Part shown: positions 21,578-32,267 of the stretch, one piece after another
Layout: the number at the start of each line of letters is the position of its first letter
Position numbering within the stretch: position 1 is the stretch's first letter
Assembly: GCA_030998225.1 (NCBI GenBank)
Contig: JAPYXD010000742.1
Span: 5,456,001 to 5,520,000, forward strand
Direction of reading: 5' to 3'
DNA: 64,000 nt
Origin: Diplolepis rosae
Lineage: Eukaryota; Arthropoda; Insecta; Hymenoptera; Diplolepididae
Position numbers and translations under genes: made by a program
Notes under the pieces: generated by a model
Told to the model about the DNA's origin: nothing
The model's input: only the letters and a program-made list of their open reading frames with translations
The model's database searches: none

Positions 21578-22888
21578 TTGGGTCGGCAACAAAGTCATTT
21601 CGCTTTTTTCCGCTAGATGACTTTAATCGTTCGAAATCGTTCTTCTCCATTGCAAACTTCTGACCGTATATGATATTTGACAGCTGACGTTTCATAGATT
21701 ATTCATTAAGAAAAAAGTTTCAAGTTATGTTGTTTATTTATTTTTTTGCATTGGTTTGAAATGGAGATTCCAGACGGTCATTTTTATTTCACTTTATTAC
21801 TTCCGAAAAGGTAAAAATGCAGTGCAAGCTCGGAAAACGTTGTATGATGTTCATGGCGAAAAATCATGAACATAATGCGAGTGCCAGAATTGGTTTCCTC
21901 GTTTTCGTTCCGGAGACTTTGACCTCAAAGATGCACCACGCTCTGGACGCCCAACTATAATTGACGACGTCAAAATAAAAGCAATGATAGAAAATAACAT
22001 GTGTAGTACGACACGAGAGATCGCAGAGAAGCTTAACATATCATATACATGCGTTAATAAGCTCGATATTTGGGTTCCTCAGAAATTGAACGAAATTCAA
22101 CTCACCAAACGAATTTCCATTTGCGATTCACTGCTGAAACGTAACGAAACCGACCCATTTTTTAACCGAATCATAACGGGCGGTGAAAAATGGGTTGTTT
22201 ACGATAATGCCGTGCGGAAAAGATCATGAAGCAAGCGAGATGAGCCTGCACAATCGACATCAAAAGCTGATATCCATCAAAAGAAGGTTATGCTGAGAGT
22301 TTGGTGGGATTTCGAAGGTATTGTTTATTTTGAGCTGCTTCCAAGGAACCAAACTATTAATTCGAATGTCTACTGTGGCCAGCTAATTTAATTGGACAAA
22401 GAAATCAATGAAAAGCGTCCAGAACTGGCAACTCGTAAAGGCGTCATCTTCCATCAAGATAACGCCAGACCACATACATCTCATACAAAATTATTAGAGT
22501 TTGGCTAGAAAGTGATGTCTCACTTCTTCTAAACGCTCCTCAGAGCTTAACGTGACAGTGAAATAGTAGGGCGTGAAACTTGAAATACACGAGACGCTCG
22601 ACTTGAGATAAATGAGACTTGACTGTATTATTCATTTCGTTCACTTCAAAACCATTTGAATGGAAAAACATTCGATTCAAATAAGACTGTCAAAAATGAG
22701 TTGATTTAGTTTTTTGCTTCTAAGAACTAAACTTTCTACGAAAGCGGAATTATGAAGCTGACTGAAAGATGGCAAAAGGTCATTGAACAAAATGGTCAAT
22801 ACATAATTGATTAATGTTTGTTATTTGTATTGATAAACTTGCGTTGAAAATCATGAAAAAAAACGAAATGACATTGTTGCCAACCCAA
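21578..22888 (+). pseudogene. full-length mariner, 1311 bp, with dead transposase
   Basis: Terminal inverted repeats TTGGGTYGGCAACAAWGTCATTTCG (21578 and 22888) flanked by TA (21576-21577, 22889-22890). The plus-strand transposase is recognisable across frames: NWFPRFRSGDFDLKDAPRSG, the 1984-2229-type middle (CSTTREIAEKLNIS at about 22010, RIITGGEKWVVYDN at about 22180), FHQDNARPHT and the terminal LTERWQKVIEQNG. The first catalytic motif TGDE is TGGE here. A rearranged stretch of about 110 bp (22510-22620) replaces the SPDLAPSDY region with the third Asp. The length is typical of mariner. Confidence 0.9.
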
Positions 22889-22894
22889 TATATG

Positions 22895-23690
22895 ACGCCA
22901 AAACAAAATCAATAATGTGTCAAAATGGTTTGTTAACCATATGTCTAAGCTTGGTTCATGACGTTTCGGATATGTCAAAATCGATGGCTGAAGCCATCTA
23001 TTGACAAACAGCGGGACCTAATACTTTGATCCTAGCTACCCTAGCTCCTAATGAATTTGCTTCTCATTTGATGAAACCTTTAACAAAACCCACATGGTGA
23101 TATACAAATACAGCTCATCTCGCAACAAGCGGAATGTATTCTCAATCGGATTCAAACAAACTGCTTGATCATATAATGTTTCCCACAGAGAAACAGATGG
23201 TTTTAAACACACTGGCTCGCGGAATCATGGGTCAATCCACTTTAAATCCAGAATCTCGTTAATAAATCTTTTACATGAGGAGACTATTGAAAAAGTTGCT
23301 TATTCAACTTCGACAAAAATATGGACAGTATTCTCAAATTTCTGCACAGTTAGCGCAAGATTTATAGGAGTAATCATTATCATTAGAGGCATTAAACTAA
23401 TAATTCATACCGTGTAATTCACGGTTATGCACTTCACACTGTTTTGGCTTGTCATTTCACTTAGTAGGTGCTATTTGGGACTCTGTTGCATTTAGGTAAA
23501 GCAAATCAAAGGGCACAGGACCAACAGCAAGAATTATTTAACACAACCCCATCAGTATCTAATATTTCTACACATCTACTCGAGGAGAACAATAAAACAG
23601 GTGAACAAAACACAAACAACTCATCCAATCTTTATTTTCAAACGCAACTTACATTAGCATGAACTACTTCTACAAAGTGAAAACGGATAA
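22895..23690 (+). pseudogene. possible viral envelope-like remnant
   Basis: Plus-strand frames, broken by stops and shifts, read as the C-terminal part of a secreted or membrane glycoprotein. There is a polar, possibly helical ectodomain segment (about 23090-23280), a strongly hydrophobic segment near 23360-23470 that could span a membrane, and a polar Gln/Asn-rich 64-codon tail (23468-23662) that could be cytoplasmic. Organisation and spacing resemble envelope proteins of insect endogenous viruses or of envelope-bearing LTR elements, but no family motif settles it. No polymerase lies beside it in a matching frame. Below it, 23691-24396 shows no gene. Confidence 0.25.
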
Positions 23691-24396
23691 AAAAATTGTT
23701 TTTCGAAATAACAGCAGAGCATAAAAAACAAAAAGTAACTGGGCTGGGATATGATCTGAACTGAAAAATCATCATGTCATCGAAACACTACCAAAAAAGG
23801 TACTAGAAATAGAAGAAAATGTCTCCAATTCCTATCAGTCCTTCGAAATAAATGCTTTTGAAGAATTAAAAAACAGTTGTAAAAGATTCAAAATATCACG
23901 ACCACAAATGTTTCTGAATTGTTTCTGCATTAAATAGTCAAGTACATCATCAGATTTTATGAGCATTTGTAAGACCGATTAAATGAGAGAAAGTTAAATC
24001 GGTAGCACACTGAAACAAGCAAAAGATCAAGCAGCTTGTAAGTTTATACATCTCATACCTAAAAAAATAGAAGAAGAAAAATTTGATAAACTTCAAAATA
24101 ATTTTCGCAATTGAACAGTAAATTTAGGGTCTCATTCTTCAAAACTCGATTCACCTTCACAAAAAAATATGAAAAAAAACATAAACATTCTAATGTCAAA
24201 CATGTAAACAATCTTCCATTCAAGATGAAAATAAAACATAACCTACCAATTCAACCAATTCCACAGCCTTCTACTTTGTACAATTGATCGTATTTATTAT
24301 AAATTTATTTATTTATGCGGAATGAACCCGCCTAATTCTTATTATAATTGTTGATCATGAATATACAATCCCTTAAGCACAATCTTATTGCACCTT

Positions 24397-24710
24397 ATGA
24401 GTATTCACATTGACTCTTTGGTGCATACCATACTGCATTCGAAAATTTATCTTGAAAATTTGTACTTGCGGGTTTTGATGGTCTGTGAATAAGAATTTAC
24501 AGTCAGAAAATTGACATTAGAGAGCGAAATCGTTTAATTTCGTAAATTTTCGATGCGCCATTTTGAATCCGCCATCTTAGAAATGGAAATGTCAATTTTT
24601 TGACTGTAAATTCTTATTCACAGACCATCAAAACCCGCAAGCACAAATTTTCAAGATAAATTTTGGAATGCAAAATGTTATGCACCAAAGAGTCAATGTA
24701 AATGCTCATA
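24397..24710. repeat. long hairpin (foldback MITE), arms about 120 bp
   Basis: TGAGTATTCACATTGACTCTTTGGTGCAT (24397 on) and the following 90 bases are repeated in inverse at 24590-24710, around a loop of about 65 bp. Shared core: AAGAATTTACAGTCA... and GGTTTTGATGGTCTGTG. A transcript would fold into a near-perfect stem. From 24711 to 25986 I see only decayed sequence; a 64-codon minus frame at 25042-25236 has no family that I recognise. Confidence 0.8.
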
Positions 24711-26181
24711 GAGTTGTTCGGATAAATTTCAAAACTTGATATGGCCGTATCTTTGTGGAAAAAATCGCTCGTGACTGTGCAATAGCTCATTTTGAAGGAA
24801 AAGAGTAGTGTTAAATGAAGATATTTGAGAAAAAAACCAAAAAAATTTCTTGCGCCCCGTAAATAACCTCAAAAGTAGCGAAAACCCCCATTTTTCGAGC
24901 ACATAACCTCAAAAATCTCAAAATCCTGACGTGATAGGCTATTCTGATTTCGCACTCGGATTCTACGTCAAAAATTACTCCGGAAATGATCTTTCGTTTT
25001 CCAGCAACAAATACAAACCCATTATTTGCAGACCTGTGTTATCATTCCTCTATTCCTTGCTCATTGTTACTATTCAATGAACATTGATCCTCAACAATCA
25101 TCGGCTGACCGAGCAAATCGACAAATTGAGAATCTATGTCAAGTCGAGCATTACTCTCAATCTGCTTATCACTGTCAAGTTGTTCATAAATTTGACCTTC
25201 ACCTACAACACTAAACACCGCTAATTCTTTACTCACTCCACCGATACTGTCATCTGATTCTTCAAGAACACCTAAATCTTAACTTTTCCATCATTTTCTA
25301 AATTCACTATATCGCTAGCTAAATTAATTTCACTCTCACAATTACTCTTAGGAATATCAAAATAGAATCAAAATATAGTTGACGATTCAGCTTTATCATT
25401 TTCCTTTTGGTAAGACTCTATATATTCGACTCAAACATCAATATTTAAACTGAAATTCTTTCCACCCTTAGATAATGCCCTTTCCACTTTCATTTCTCTA
25501 AACTTTCCTTCTTTACGTCCAATTCATGAAAATTCACTAAATTAGCTACGCTTCAAACTTGATCTAGACTATTTCTAGCATTTCTATGGCCTCCTTAGAC
25601 TTCCCACAACATTTGTACAAACCACTTCAACTCCTAAGTGCTCAGACTGACTCTAAAGAAAACGTATTCATTACTTTCAATACGCATGGACTTAGTACCA
25701 GAATTTTCTTAAATACCTTTCCTTTGCCCGTGGCAGTACTTTCAAAATATAGCCTATCTTACCAATAGAAACCATTTTCTTTTCACGATTTAAGTATATC
25801 AAGTGAATTGTTTTTGTTACTGTTTCAACCCAAACGTTATATTTCCTCACAGAAAAATGCTACCTTTGGATACGCATGCCCCCCAAACCACAGACAAAAT
25901 CAAAATAATCGTGTTATCATTTGCAGACGCATCAAGACAGACGCAATACTCAAATTATTTTTATTGTGATAGTATCTACCCAAATGAGATTACAGTTTTC
26001 TGATATTTCTAAATCATTTTAGTCGATTATGTCGATCATTAGAAGAGTGTATCACTCTACGTGATAACGGAACTCTACTATATCGACCTTATCAACCTAT
26101 GATTCAGAATTAATGTAACGTCTCGCAAGACTAGATGGAATTTTTTAATTATAATTATTGAAGAAATTTTCTGTGAAAAAA

Positions 26182-26266
26182 GGAACGCTTCCACTCCGCT
26201 GGGTATCGAGCCCAGGTCCTTTCGATTGCCGGTCGAATGCTCTGTCATCTGAGCTACGGAGGTTCC
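26182..26266 (-). ncRNA. tRNA-like cloverleaf, copy 1
   Basis: On the minus strand: outer stem GGAAC/GTTCC, acceptor-like CTCCG/CGGAG, D arm GCTCAGATGACAGAGC (perfect 4-bp stem), anticodon-like stem TTCGA/TCGAA with loop CCGGCAA, and T arm CTGGG-CTCGATA-CCCAG. A- and B-box elements are good. The loop has C instead of T at position 33, and the formal anticodon would be GGC, so a working Ala tRNA is unlikely. It is probably a tRNA-derived Pol III unit. Confidence 0.55.
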
Positions 26267-26440
26267 ACAACTTTTTTCACAGAAACTTGTTAACGCCAAT
26301 TTTGGCTACGGCTAAATCGGGAACTATTTTCTGATATTTCTAAATCATTTCAGTCGATTATGTCGATCATTAGAAGAGTCTATCACTGCACGTGATAACG
26401 GAACTCTACTATATCGACAAGTTTCTGTGAGAAAAGTTGA

Positions 26441-26525
26441 GGAACCTCCGTAGCTCAGATGACAGAACATTCGACCGGCAATCGAAAGGACCTGGGCTCG
26501 ATACCCAGCGGAGTGGAAGCGTTCC
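26441..26525 (+). ncRNA. tRNA-like cloverleaf, copy 2 (inverted)
   Basis: The same 85-nt structure on the plus strand, followed by a T run (CCTTTTTT) that would serve as a Pol III terminator. It differs from copy 1 at the D stem (GAAC for GAGC). Downstream, 26560-27194 is AT-rich with no gene I can support. Confidence 0.55.
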
Positions 26526-27194
26526 TTTTTTCACAGAAAATTTCTTCAGATTACAGTTATTGGTTAAAATAAGCAAAAAACAATATGCCAAGACTGTTAT
26601 TTTAATGTTATCACCGTCGACGAACTCGATAATGTGAGCGTTTTCCTTGACGATTGCAAACCATTTACGAACATTTCTGACATAAATTTCTACATCTGTA
26701 ATAAACAAGTATGCTTCATAAAGAAAATGGCGGATCTTTGCAACGCATACAAATCTCATTAAAACGACAATATCACCATTGACAAAAAAATTTCCGATCC
26801 GGATTCTGATACAGACTCCGAATCGAATCAAGATAACGACCAAGAAGCTTTGGAATATGAATACGATTCCGAAGTTTATAACATCATAGTTAATAGAAAT
26901 TAAGAATAATAAATTAAAAATTAAATTACACGTCCCTTCTTTATTTAAAAAGAAAAAAACATGCCACCCCTTTTATTATTACAAACATTTAATCATAATT
27001 ATAACATCAATTTAACTTGAACAACAAAGCCTATACTAAAATAATAAAATATTCTTTACTTACCTTGTTGAAATATACTATTTAATGTATGCTTTGTTGA
27101 AATTCACTGCAGCATTATAAATACTCGCTAAAAGGAATATAATAAATTGATAACTTCTACTTTTTCTTCAAAATATATTTCCTGTATCTTTCAG

Positions 27195-27352
27195 GAGGAA
27201 TGGAAGTTCCATTTAAAACGATAAACGCAGCCACCGTTGATAGCCCTATGCAATTAATTAATGAATTAAGCGTAGAATACGATTTTACACCTCCAAACTA
27301 TGAAGTTACCTCTATATTTCTACGTTCATTACCAATTAGAAATTATTATCAT
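27195..27352 (+). CDS. exon, first half of a dsRNA-binding domain
   Basis: Acceptor CTTTCAG before 27195 and donor CAT|GTATGT after 27352. The 52 codons are open and read ...DSPMQLINELSVEYDF..PPNYEV, which is helix 1 and strand 1 of a dsRBD (compare the TPxxLLxEL...PxYE pattern of staufen, PACT and ADAR proteins), then a second strand. The exon ends in phase 0 and joins in frame to 30425, which supplies the other half of the domain. This is probably a host gene for a dsRNA-binding protein whose intron is filled by a mariner. The member of the family is not determined. Confidence 0.5.
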
Positions 27353-27974
27353 GTATGTACGTGTAATTTTTTTATATTTTATAAGCATCATATGCGTGAT
27401 ATCTCTTACTCTACTGTTTTTTGAAAATGTAAACAAAAAATTACCTCGTTTTTTTTATTCCCTGTTCCGAGGATTCGATCATTAGAGTTCTATTCTATCA
27501 CCTCCACGATCAAACTTAGGGGACGAGGTATCACGTATCCATGACTATTATAGTGATAATCATTTAATGGAAAAGATCAGTCAGATATCTAGTATACCTC
27601 CGTCATTTCACAATAACACACGATATTATTCTATGAAAGCAATGTCGACAAAACGCAGCTTTATACGGTCGCATCTTGAGATATTCATGCCACAATCATA
27701 GGTTAACATGTGACTGTGCTGTGATTGAGCATTGTTGTACGTCTTCTCAGACGTCTCGTGCTTTCATTAATGAAGGCAGCATCACATAGCCATGGAACGC
27801 GACTGCTAAAATTCAAACTTGAAGTCACAATAATTGCAGACTTAACGGACAGTTGAGGTTGAATGTCAAATTGATACATGATTGAGCATCTGTGTTTCAG
27901 CTATAGAACAGCGAAATTCTCGGAATAATGAAGGAATAAAAATTTTTCTTAAAATTATTTTAAAGCTATAAATA

Positions 27975-29481
27975 CGAGGTGCGTCCGAAAAATATCCGAA
28001 CTGCGTTCATATCTTCGCGTCAAAGCGCTCGATTGGCCTCTGCGGGGTATGAGCGTAACCAGTAGTCCCTCACGAACTCCCTGAATGCCGTAGTTACCTG
28101 CCGGATGCCTTGGGTCGTGCGCAGCGTGTGTTTATGTCCAACGTGCTTTTTCCGTTCGTCGCATTTGTTTACAATTGAGAATGACAGAAAGAACAGATCA
28201 ACGAGTTTGCATGAAGTTTTGCTTCAATCTCGGCAAGAGTTGTACGGAGACAATTGAAATGATACAGAAGGCCTTTGTGGACGAAAGCATGGATATAACA
28301 CAGATAAAGGAGTGGTACAGGCGGTTAAGAAGCACGTCAAAGTCGGAGCCATGTCAAGTCAATACTGATTATTTTTTTCGATTGTGAGGGTGTTATGCAC
28401 TACGAATTTGCTCCAAGAGGTCAGACGATCAACAAAGAATATTACGTTGAAGTTCTGAACAGATTGCGTGATGCCGTGAGAAGAAAACGACCGCGTTTCT
28501 GGTCAAGCGGTGACTGGCTTCTTCATCACAATAACGCACCAGCGCATTCATCGAACCTTCCCTAGAGAACTGGCTGAACTCTAGATTTACGCTGTAGCGT
28601 AAAGCTATCATAAAGCTATCGTAAAGTAGCATTATAACTCATGAATGAGGCAGAATAAATATTCAAAATGTTTTTATCCTTATTTTACGTTTGAAATAAC
28701 GTTAAAAGGTAATGGACATATGCAATAATTTCATTTATTAACGTTAAAAAGTAAAAAAAACATAATACCTGTCATTGAAAGGAGTGCAGTAGTTCATCTT
28801 TTGTGGAACGTATCCACGGTTAAAGTTGACCATTGATCAACAATACACAACTATACTTTCATCTCTTTCTAACAAATAGTCAATCCTGGCGGTGAAGACA
28901 TGGAAAGTGATAAACCACTGCACTGCCTTTAATGACAGGTATTATGTTTTTTTTAAATTTTTGGCGTTAATAAATAAAATTATTGCATATTTCAATTACC
29001 AGTTAACGTTATTTTTAACGTAGAATAAGGATAAAAACATTTTGAATATTTATTTTTCCTCATTCATGAGTTATAATGCTACTTTACGATAGCTTCACGC
29101 TACAGCGTAAAGCTAGCGTTCAGCCAGTTCGCTAGGGTTGTGCAGCAATTTTTGGCGAAACACAAGATTGTACAGCATCGCCAGCCTCCGCACAGTCCCG
29201 ACATAGCTCCTTGCGACTTTTGGAAGTTCCCAAAATTGAAAATGGCGCTCAAAGAAAAGCGTTTCGACGACATCGGGTCGATTCAGAGTAATGAGACATG
29301 AGAGCTGAAGGCCATTCTAAAATATGCGTTCTAGGACTGCTTTAAGATGTGGAAGCACCGCTGGGAGCGTGTGGTTCAATCAAAAGGGGGCTACTTCGAA
29401 GGGTACCACGGTCCGGATGACGAAGGATAGCACCAACGCGGAGATATGAACGCAGGTCGGATACTTTTCGGACAAACCTCA
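27975..29481 (+). pseudogene. mariner (SETMAR-like type) with internal deletion and nested MITE
   Basis: TIRs YGAGGTKYGTCCGAAAARTATCC lie at both ends, flanked by TA (27973-27974, 29482-29483). The plus-strand transposase starts at about 28181 (ERTDQRVCMKFCF, KSCTETIEMIQKAF, QIKEWYRRLR). Near 28350 it jumps to GVVMHYEFAP, deleting the helix-turn-helix linker and first catalytic motif. It continues LHHNNAPAHSSNL (the usual HHDN has Asp changed to Asn) until the CCCTAG MITE (28560-29137), then resumes in frame (HSPDIAPCDFW, LKMALKEKRFDDI) to the end. From 27425 to 27972 I see no gene. Confidence 0.92.
28560..29137. mobile_element. CCCTAG foldback MITE, copy 1 (578 bp)
   Basis: Ends CCCTAGAGAACTGGCTGAAC and its inverse GTTCAGCCAGTTCGCTAGGG; arms of about 240 bp form almost the whole element. 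TT is duplicated on either side. Excision restores the mariner reading frame SSNL-VQ, which defines the borders to the base. A related copy is at 35531-35920. No coding capacity. Confidence 0.92.
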
Positions 29482-29639
29482 TATACATATGCACAGTTGC
29501 TAAAAATAAATGTTTATCCATTGTCAAGCGGAATCGTATTTTTTCGATGAAAGATTTAAGATAGAATATGAAAATGTCTTTCATTCTTCTTACGGAATTT
29601 TAAATAAGAAATATAATAGAAAATTGAGTGCAATAATGG

Positions 29640-30424
29640 ATTTAAAAAAAATTCCAAACCTTTTCATTCGAAATATATAAGAACTTTTTATTGAATGTAA
29701 ATCACTGCCGCCGCGTGCAAGGAAAACCTAATGTATTATCTAAGGATACGTAATTATCATAGGTACATTCTTCAAATCGCGACGGTTGTGATTACAATTA
29801 TAAATAAAAGAAGCATGCTCATAGAGAATTCGTTTTTTCAATAATCTCATTTGTAAGCTAATTTTACGATTCCCGAATTTGAGAGCCCTAAATTTTGTAA
29901 ATATTCTTGCTTATTATGATCGTTCTTCACAGGAAAACTTGAGTCACGAAACGGAAGAGAATGGCATCAGTAATGAAAGTCCTTTAAAAACACTACGTTG
30001 AAAGCATTGTGAGTGCATTTTTGGAATAATCTCATTTTTATGTAAATTTATTAATTATTTAAATGCAGATCTCTGCGAATTGTTTCCATGCCTTTGAAAG
30101 AGAACAATTTAGCACGTTCAAAAATTTGTAACTTTTATTTATTGCAGACTATTTTTCTTTTTTAATAAGTAACATTATATCATCAAACTATTGGAATCTA
30201 TCTTGTCAGGCATGAACAGTGAGAAATATATAAATTTAAAATAGACAATCAAATTCTTGCTATTAATAACTAAATTTCTGAGATCGTATACTGCGGAAAA
30301 TATTTATTAATTGCCAATAATTTTCATAACTTTACAAGAAACAGTAATTTTCAGAATCAAATGACCTTCATTTGAATAAAGATATTGTACTCATAGATGA
30401 ATATTTCAAAATTTATTTTAACAG
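29640..30424. other. no supported gene
   Basis: AT-rich intron-like sequence. An open stretch after TTCACAG at 29931 (ENLSHETEENGISNE) ends at a stop before a GTGAGT donor, so it is at most a weak exon candidate. Confidence 0.4.
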
Positions 30425-30590
30425 TTACAGAACACGAAGCGCCCATTCATGAAAATTGGAAACAAATTATGCTGCTGCGAAGCTGTCGCCAATTGCAGAA
30501 AAACCGATATTTCCAAGTACATAGCTGACATGTGTTCAATGGTGTTCGACGAAACGGACTTGAGATTATCTTCAATGACGGGGACGATAA
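30425..30590 (+). CDS. exon, second half of a dsRNA-binding domain
   Basis: The acceptor TTTTAACAG precedes 30425. The phase-0 frame begins LQNTKRPFMKIGNKL and continues CCCEAVANCRKTDISKYI, matching strand 3 and the basic K-helix of a dsRBD (G-x-x-K-K-x-x-x-E-A-A pattern) in outline. Joined to 27195-27352 it completes one domain. The end at 30590 is chosen because ATAA|GTAATG follows; without that donor the frame runs to a stop at 30685. The Lys pair of the classic motif is partly replaced by Cys, so RNA binding may be altered. From 30690 to 31060 no gene is seen. Confidence 0.45.
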
Positions 30591-31059
30591 GTAATGCTCA
30601 CACAAGCAATGAAGAACCAGCATCATTACCATTGGATTATTCAATCGTCTTTATTTCTATCATTTTTCTCGAAACTAAATTATAAAAATTCTCTTTTACG
30701 CATATTCATTTATAAATATCAATATCTTTGTGTTTAAAGGAATGGCATATTCAATATTTCAACCCGTAATATTGTAATAGTCACCTGGTTATACGAAATA
30801 CAAGTACTTGAAAATTTTCTTTATACTACGTATTATTTTTATAGTTTTACTTTCTAAAATATTAGTAGAGTTAAGCAAAGAAATGTGATACATGAAAGTT
30901 GCTCAAAAACTCGTAAAATTGATTGATATTACTTATCCACAAGCAAAAGGTGTTTGCTTCTTTCCTTGCTTTCAAGCACTTTGATATTTTTTCAAATTGA
31001 TCATTTGTTTCGTTTTAAATTGAAATAAATTATGGATTCATATTTCATTCACTCTCAGT

Positions 31060-31225
31060 GTTAATTATTTGAATAATCTAATATTAATTATTCCTATAAT
31101 TTTTTTCCTATAATGATTTTTCTATAATAATTTTCCTATGGTGATTTCCCTATAATCGCGAAAAAATTATACGACAATAATCATAAGAAAATCATTACAG
31201 GCCTCTAATGATTTTCCTATAATAT
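31060..31225. repeat. degenerate tandem repeat of TTTTCCTATAATGATT
   Basis: At least six imperfect copies of a CCTATAATRATTT word in tandem, one (around 31190) in partial inverse. Simple AT-rich satellite-like tract. Confidence 0.6.
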
Positions 31226-31236
31226 ATTTTCGTAAG

Positions 31237-31456
31237 AGAAGCATGTTTTCAAGCTTTTCCATACGTGTTTTTTGTCTATAAAGTAGGCATTTTATATACT
31301 ATGAGCACAAATTGGGAGTATTTAAATGACCACGTTAACTAAAATATTTAAAAGTGGTCTTTTAAATACTCTTTACTCCCGGTTTGTGCTCTCAGTACAC
31401 AAAACGCTAACTTTGCAGGCGGAAAAAAGGCATGAATAAGCGAGAAAAACATGCTT
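31237..31456. repeat. foldback element
   Basis: ATGAGCACAAATTGGGAGTATTTAAATGACCAC (31300 on) is inverted at 31355-31400 (GTGGTC...TTTACTCCCGGTTTGTGCTC), and outer parts (GCATGTTTT / AAACATGC) also pair. Short loop. Beyond it, 31457-31986 shows no gene. Confidence 0.65.
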
Positions 31457-31986
31457 TTGTTATATAAAAAGAATTGTATGCTACAAATGCAATATATATT
31501 GTGAAACTTTGAAATATTATTCGAAGGAAAGTTTCTGTAAATTAGACAGTTTAGTTTTATAAGCCAGTTTATTTTTGACGTTGCCGTCTATACAGGATTT
31601 AATGACTTCAAGCAACTCCAAGTGACTTTATTGACTTCAAACAAAACCATGTGACTTGATTCAGTTCAAGTAATTTTAAGTAACTACATTAACTTATTTG
31701 ACTTTAACAAAATTCGAGTGCGAAAACACTGAAATTTCTGATTTCAAGTGATTCTTCCGCTAACTTTATAAGTTGCTTTTTTCAACATAAAGAATTCAGT
31801 TTTAAAATAAATTAGATGAATAAAAGTCTCCTAAAAAACCATGAGATTTGGTCAGATTGTCCCCTTAAAACTTTTTTCAAGACAGGCAACCGAACTTTTA
31901 AAGATTTTCAGCTTTTTATGTATCCAATTTATAACCAAATTTTTTTGTCCACAAGATGCTGACTGATTAAATTGCTATTGTCATAC

Positions 31987-32267
31987 CTTTTTGAACTTGA
32001 GGGGCGATGTACAAGCGATGGTGGTTGTTGGTGGTGGCTGAGGTTGGGAGACGATGCAGGAGTTCGAGGGATGATGACGAGGGGTTGTTCGCGTTATGGT
32101 GATTGGGCAAGTTGATCTGGTTGTTTGCGGACAGTGGAAGGAGGGTTTGTCCATCGCCATTGGCAGCAGAGACCCCGTAGTTCCGGCGGAAATTACGCTG
32201 CTGGACTGATGGCTTTCGACTCCTATTCATGCCTTTGACGACTCCATGTTGTTGCAGACTTGAAATA
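31987..32267 (-). CDS. GC-rich host exon encoding a polar Asn/Ser/His-rich segment
   Basis: Minus strand: acceptor GATACAG before 32267 and donor AAAAAG|GTATGA at 31987. The open frame reads through a basic patch (MNRSRKPSVQQRNFRRNYG, ATG at 32228-32230) into a low-complexity Asn, His and Ser tract. Base composition is about half GC against roughly 30 percent around it, and codon use is balanced, both typical of constrained host exons in AT-rich insect DNA. The start could be this ATG or an upstream exon, since the frame is open back to the acceptor. I do not recognise the protein. From 32268 to 33060 I see no gene. Confidence 0.5.

Larger units (their letters stand above)
25998..26547. mobile_element. 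composite insertion with two inverted tRNA-like modules, 11-bp target duplication
   Basis: AGATTACAGTT is present at 25987-25997 and 26548-26558. The 550-bp insert is built of a 91-bp direct repeat (25997-26087 and 26328-26418, starting TTCTGATATTTCTAAATCAT and ending CTATATCGAC) alternating with a roughly 135-bp module in opposite orientations (about 26153-26290 minus, 26418-26547 plus). Each module has inverted ends (TTTCTGTGARAAAAG) around an 85-nt cloverleaf. The 11-bp duplication is like that of SINE/LINE insertions, but no A-rich tail is seen. An apparent 73-codon frame across the minus module is only translation of the tRNA-like sequence. Confidence 0.75.

Noticed and set aside
26078..26299. 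73-codon minus-strand frame with SVAQMTEHSTGN
   Set aside because: It is the translation of the tRNA-like cloverleaf (26182-26266) and its flanks; the inverted copy has no equivalent conserved frame.
26182..26525. Genuine tRNA-Ala (GGC) genes
   Set aside because: The anticodon loop lacks T33, the acceptor stem has only five clean pairs, and both copies lie in a mobile module.
29931..30008. Additional exon of the dsRBD gene
   Set aside because: All three frames meet a stop before the nearest good donor (GTGAGT).
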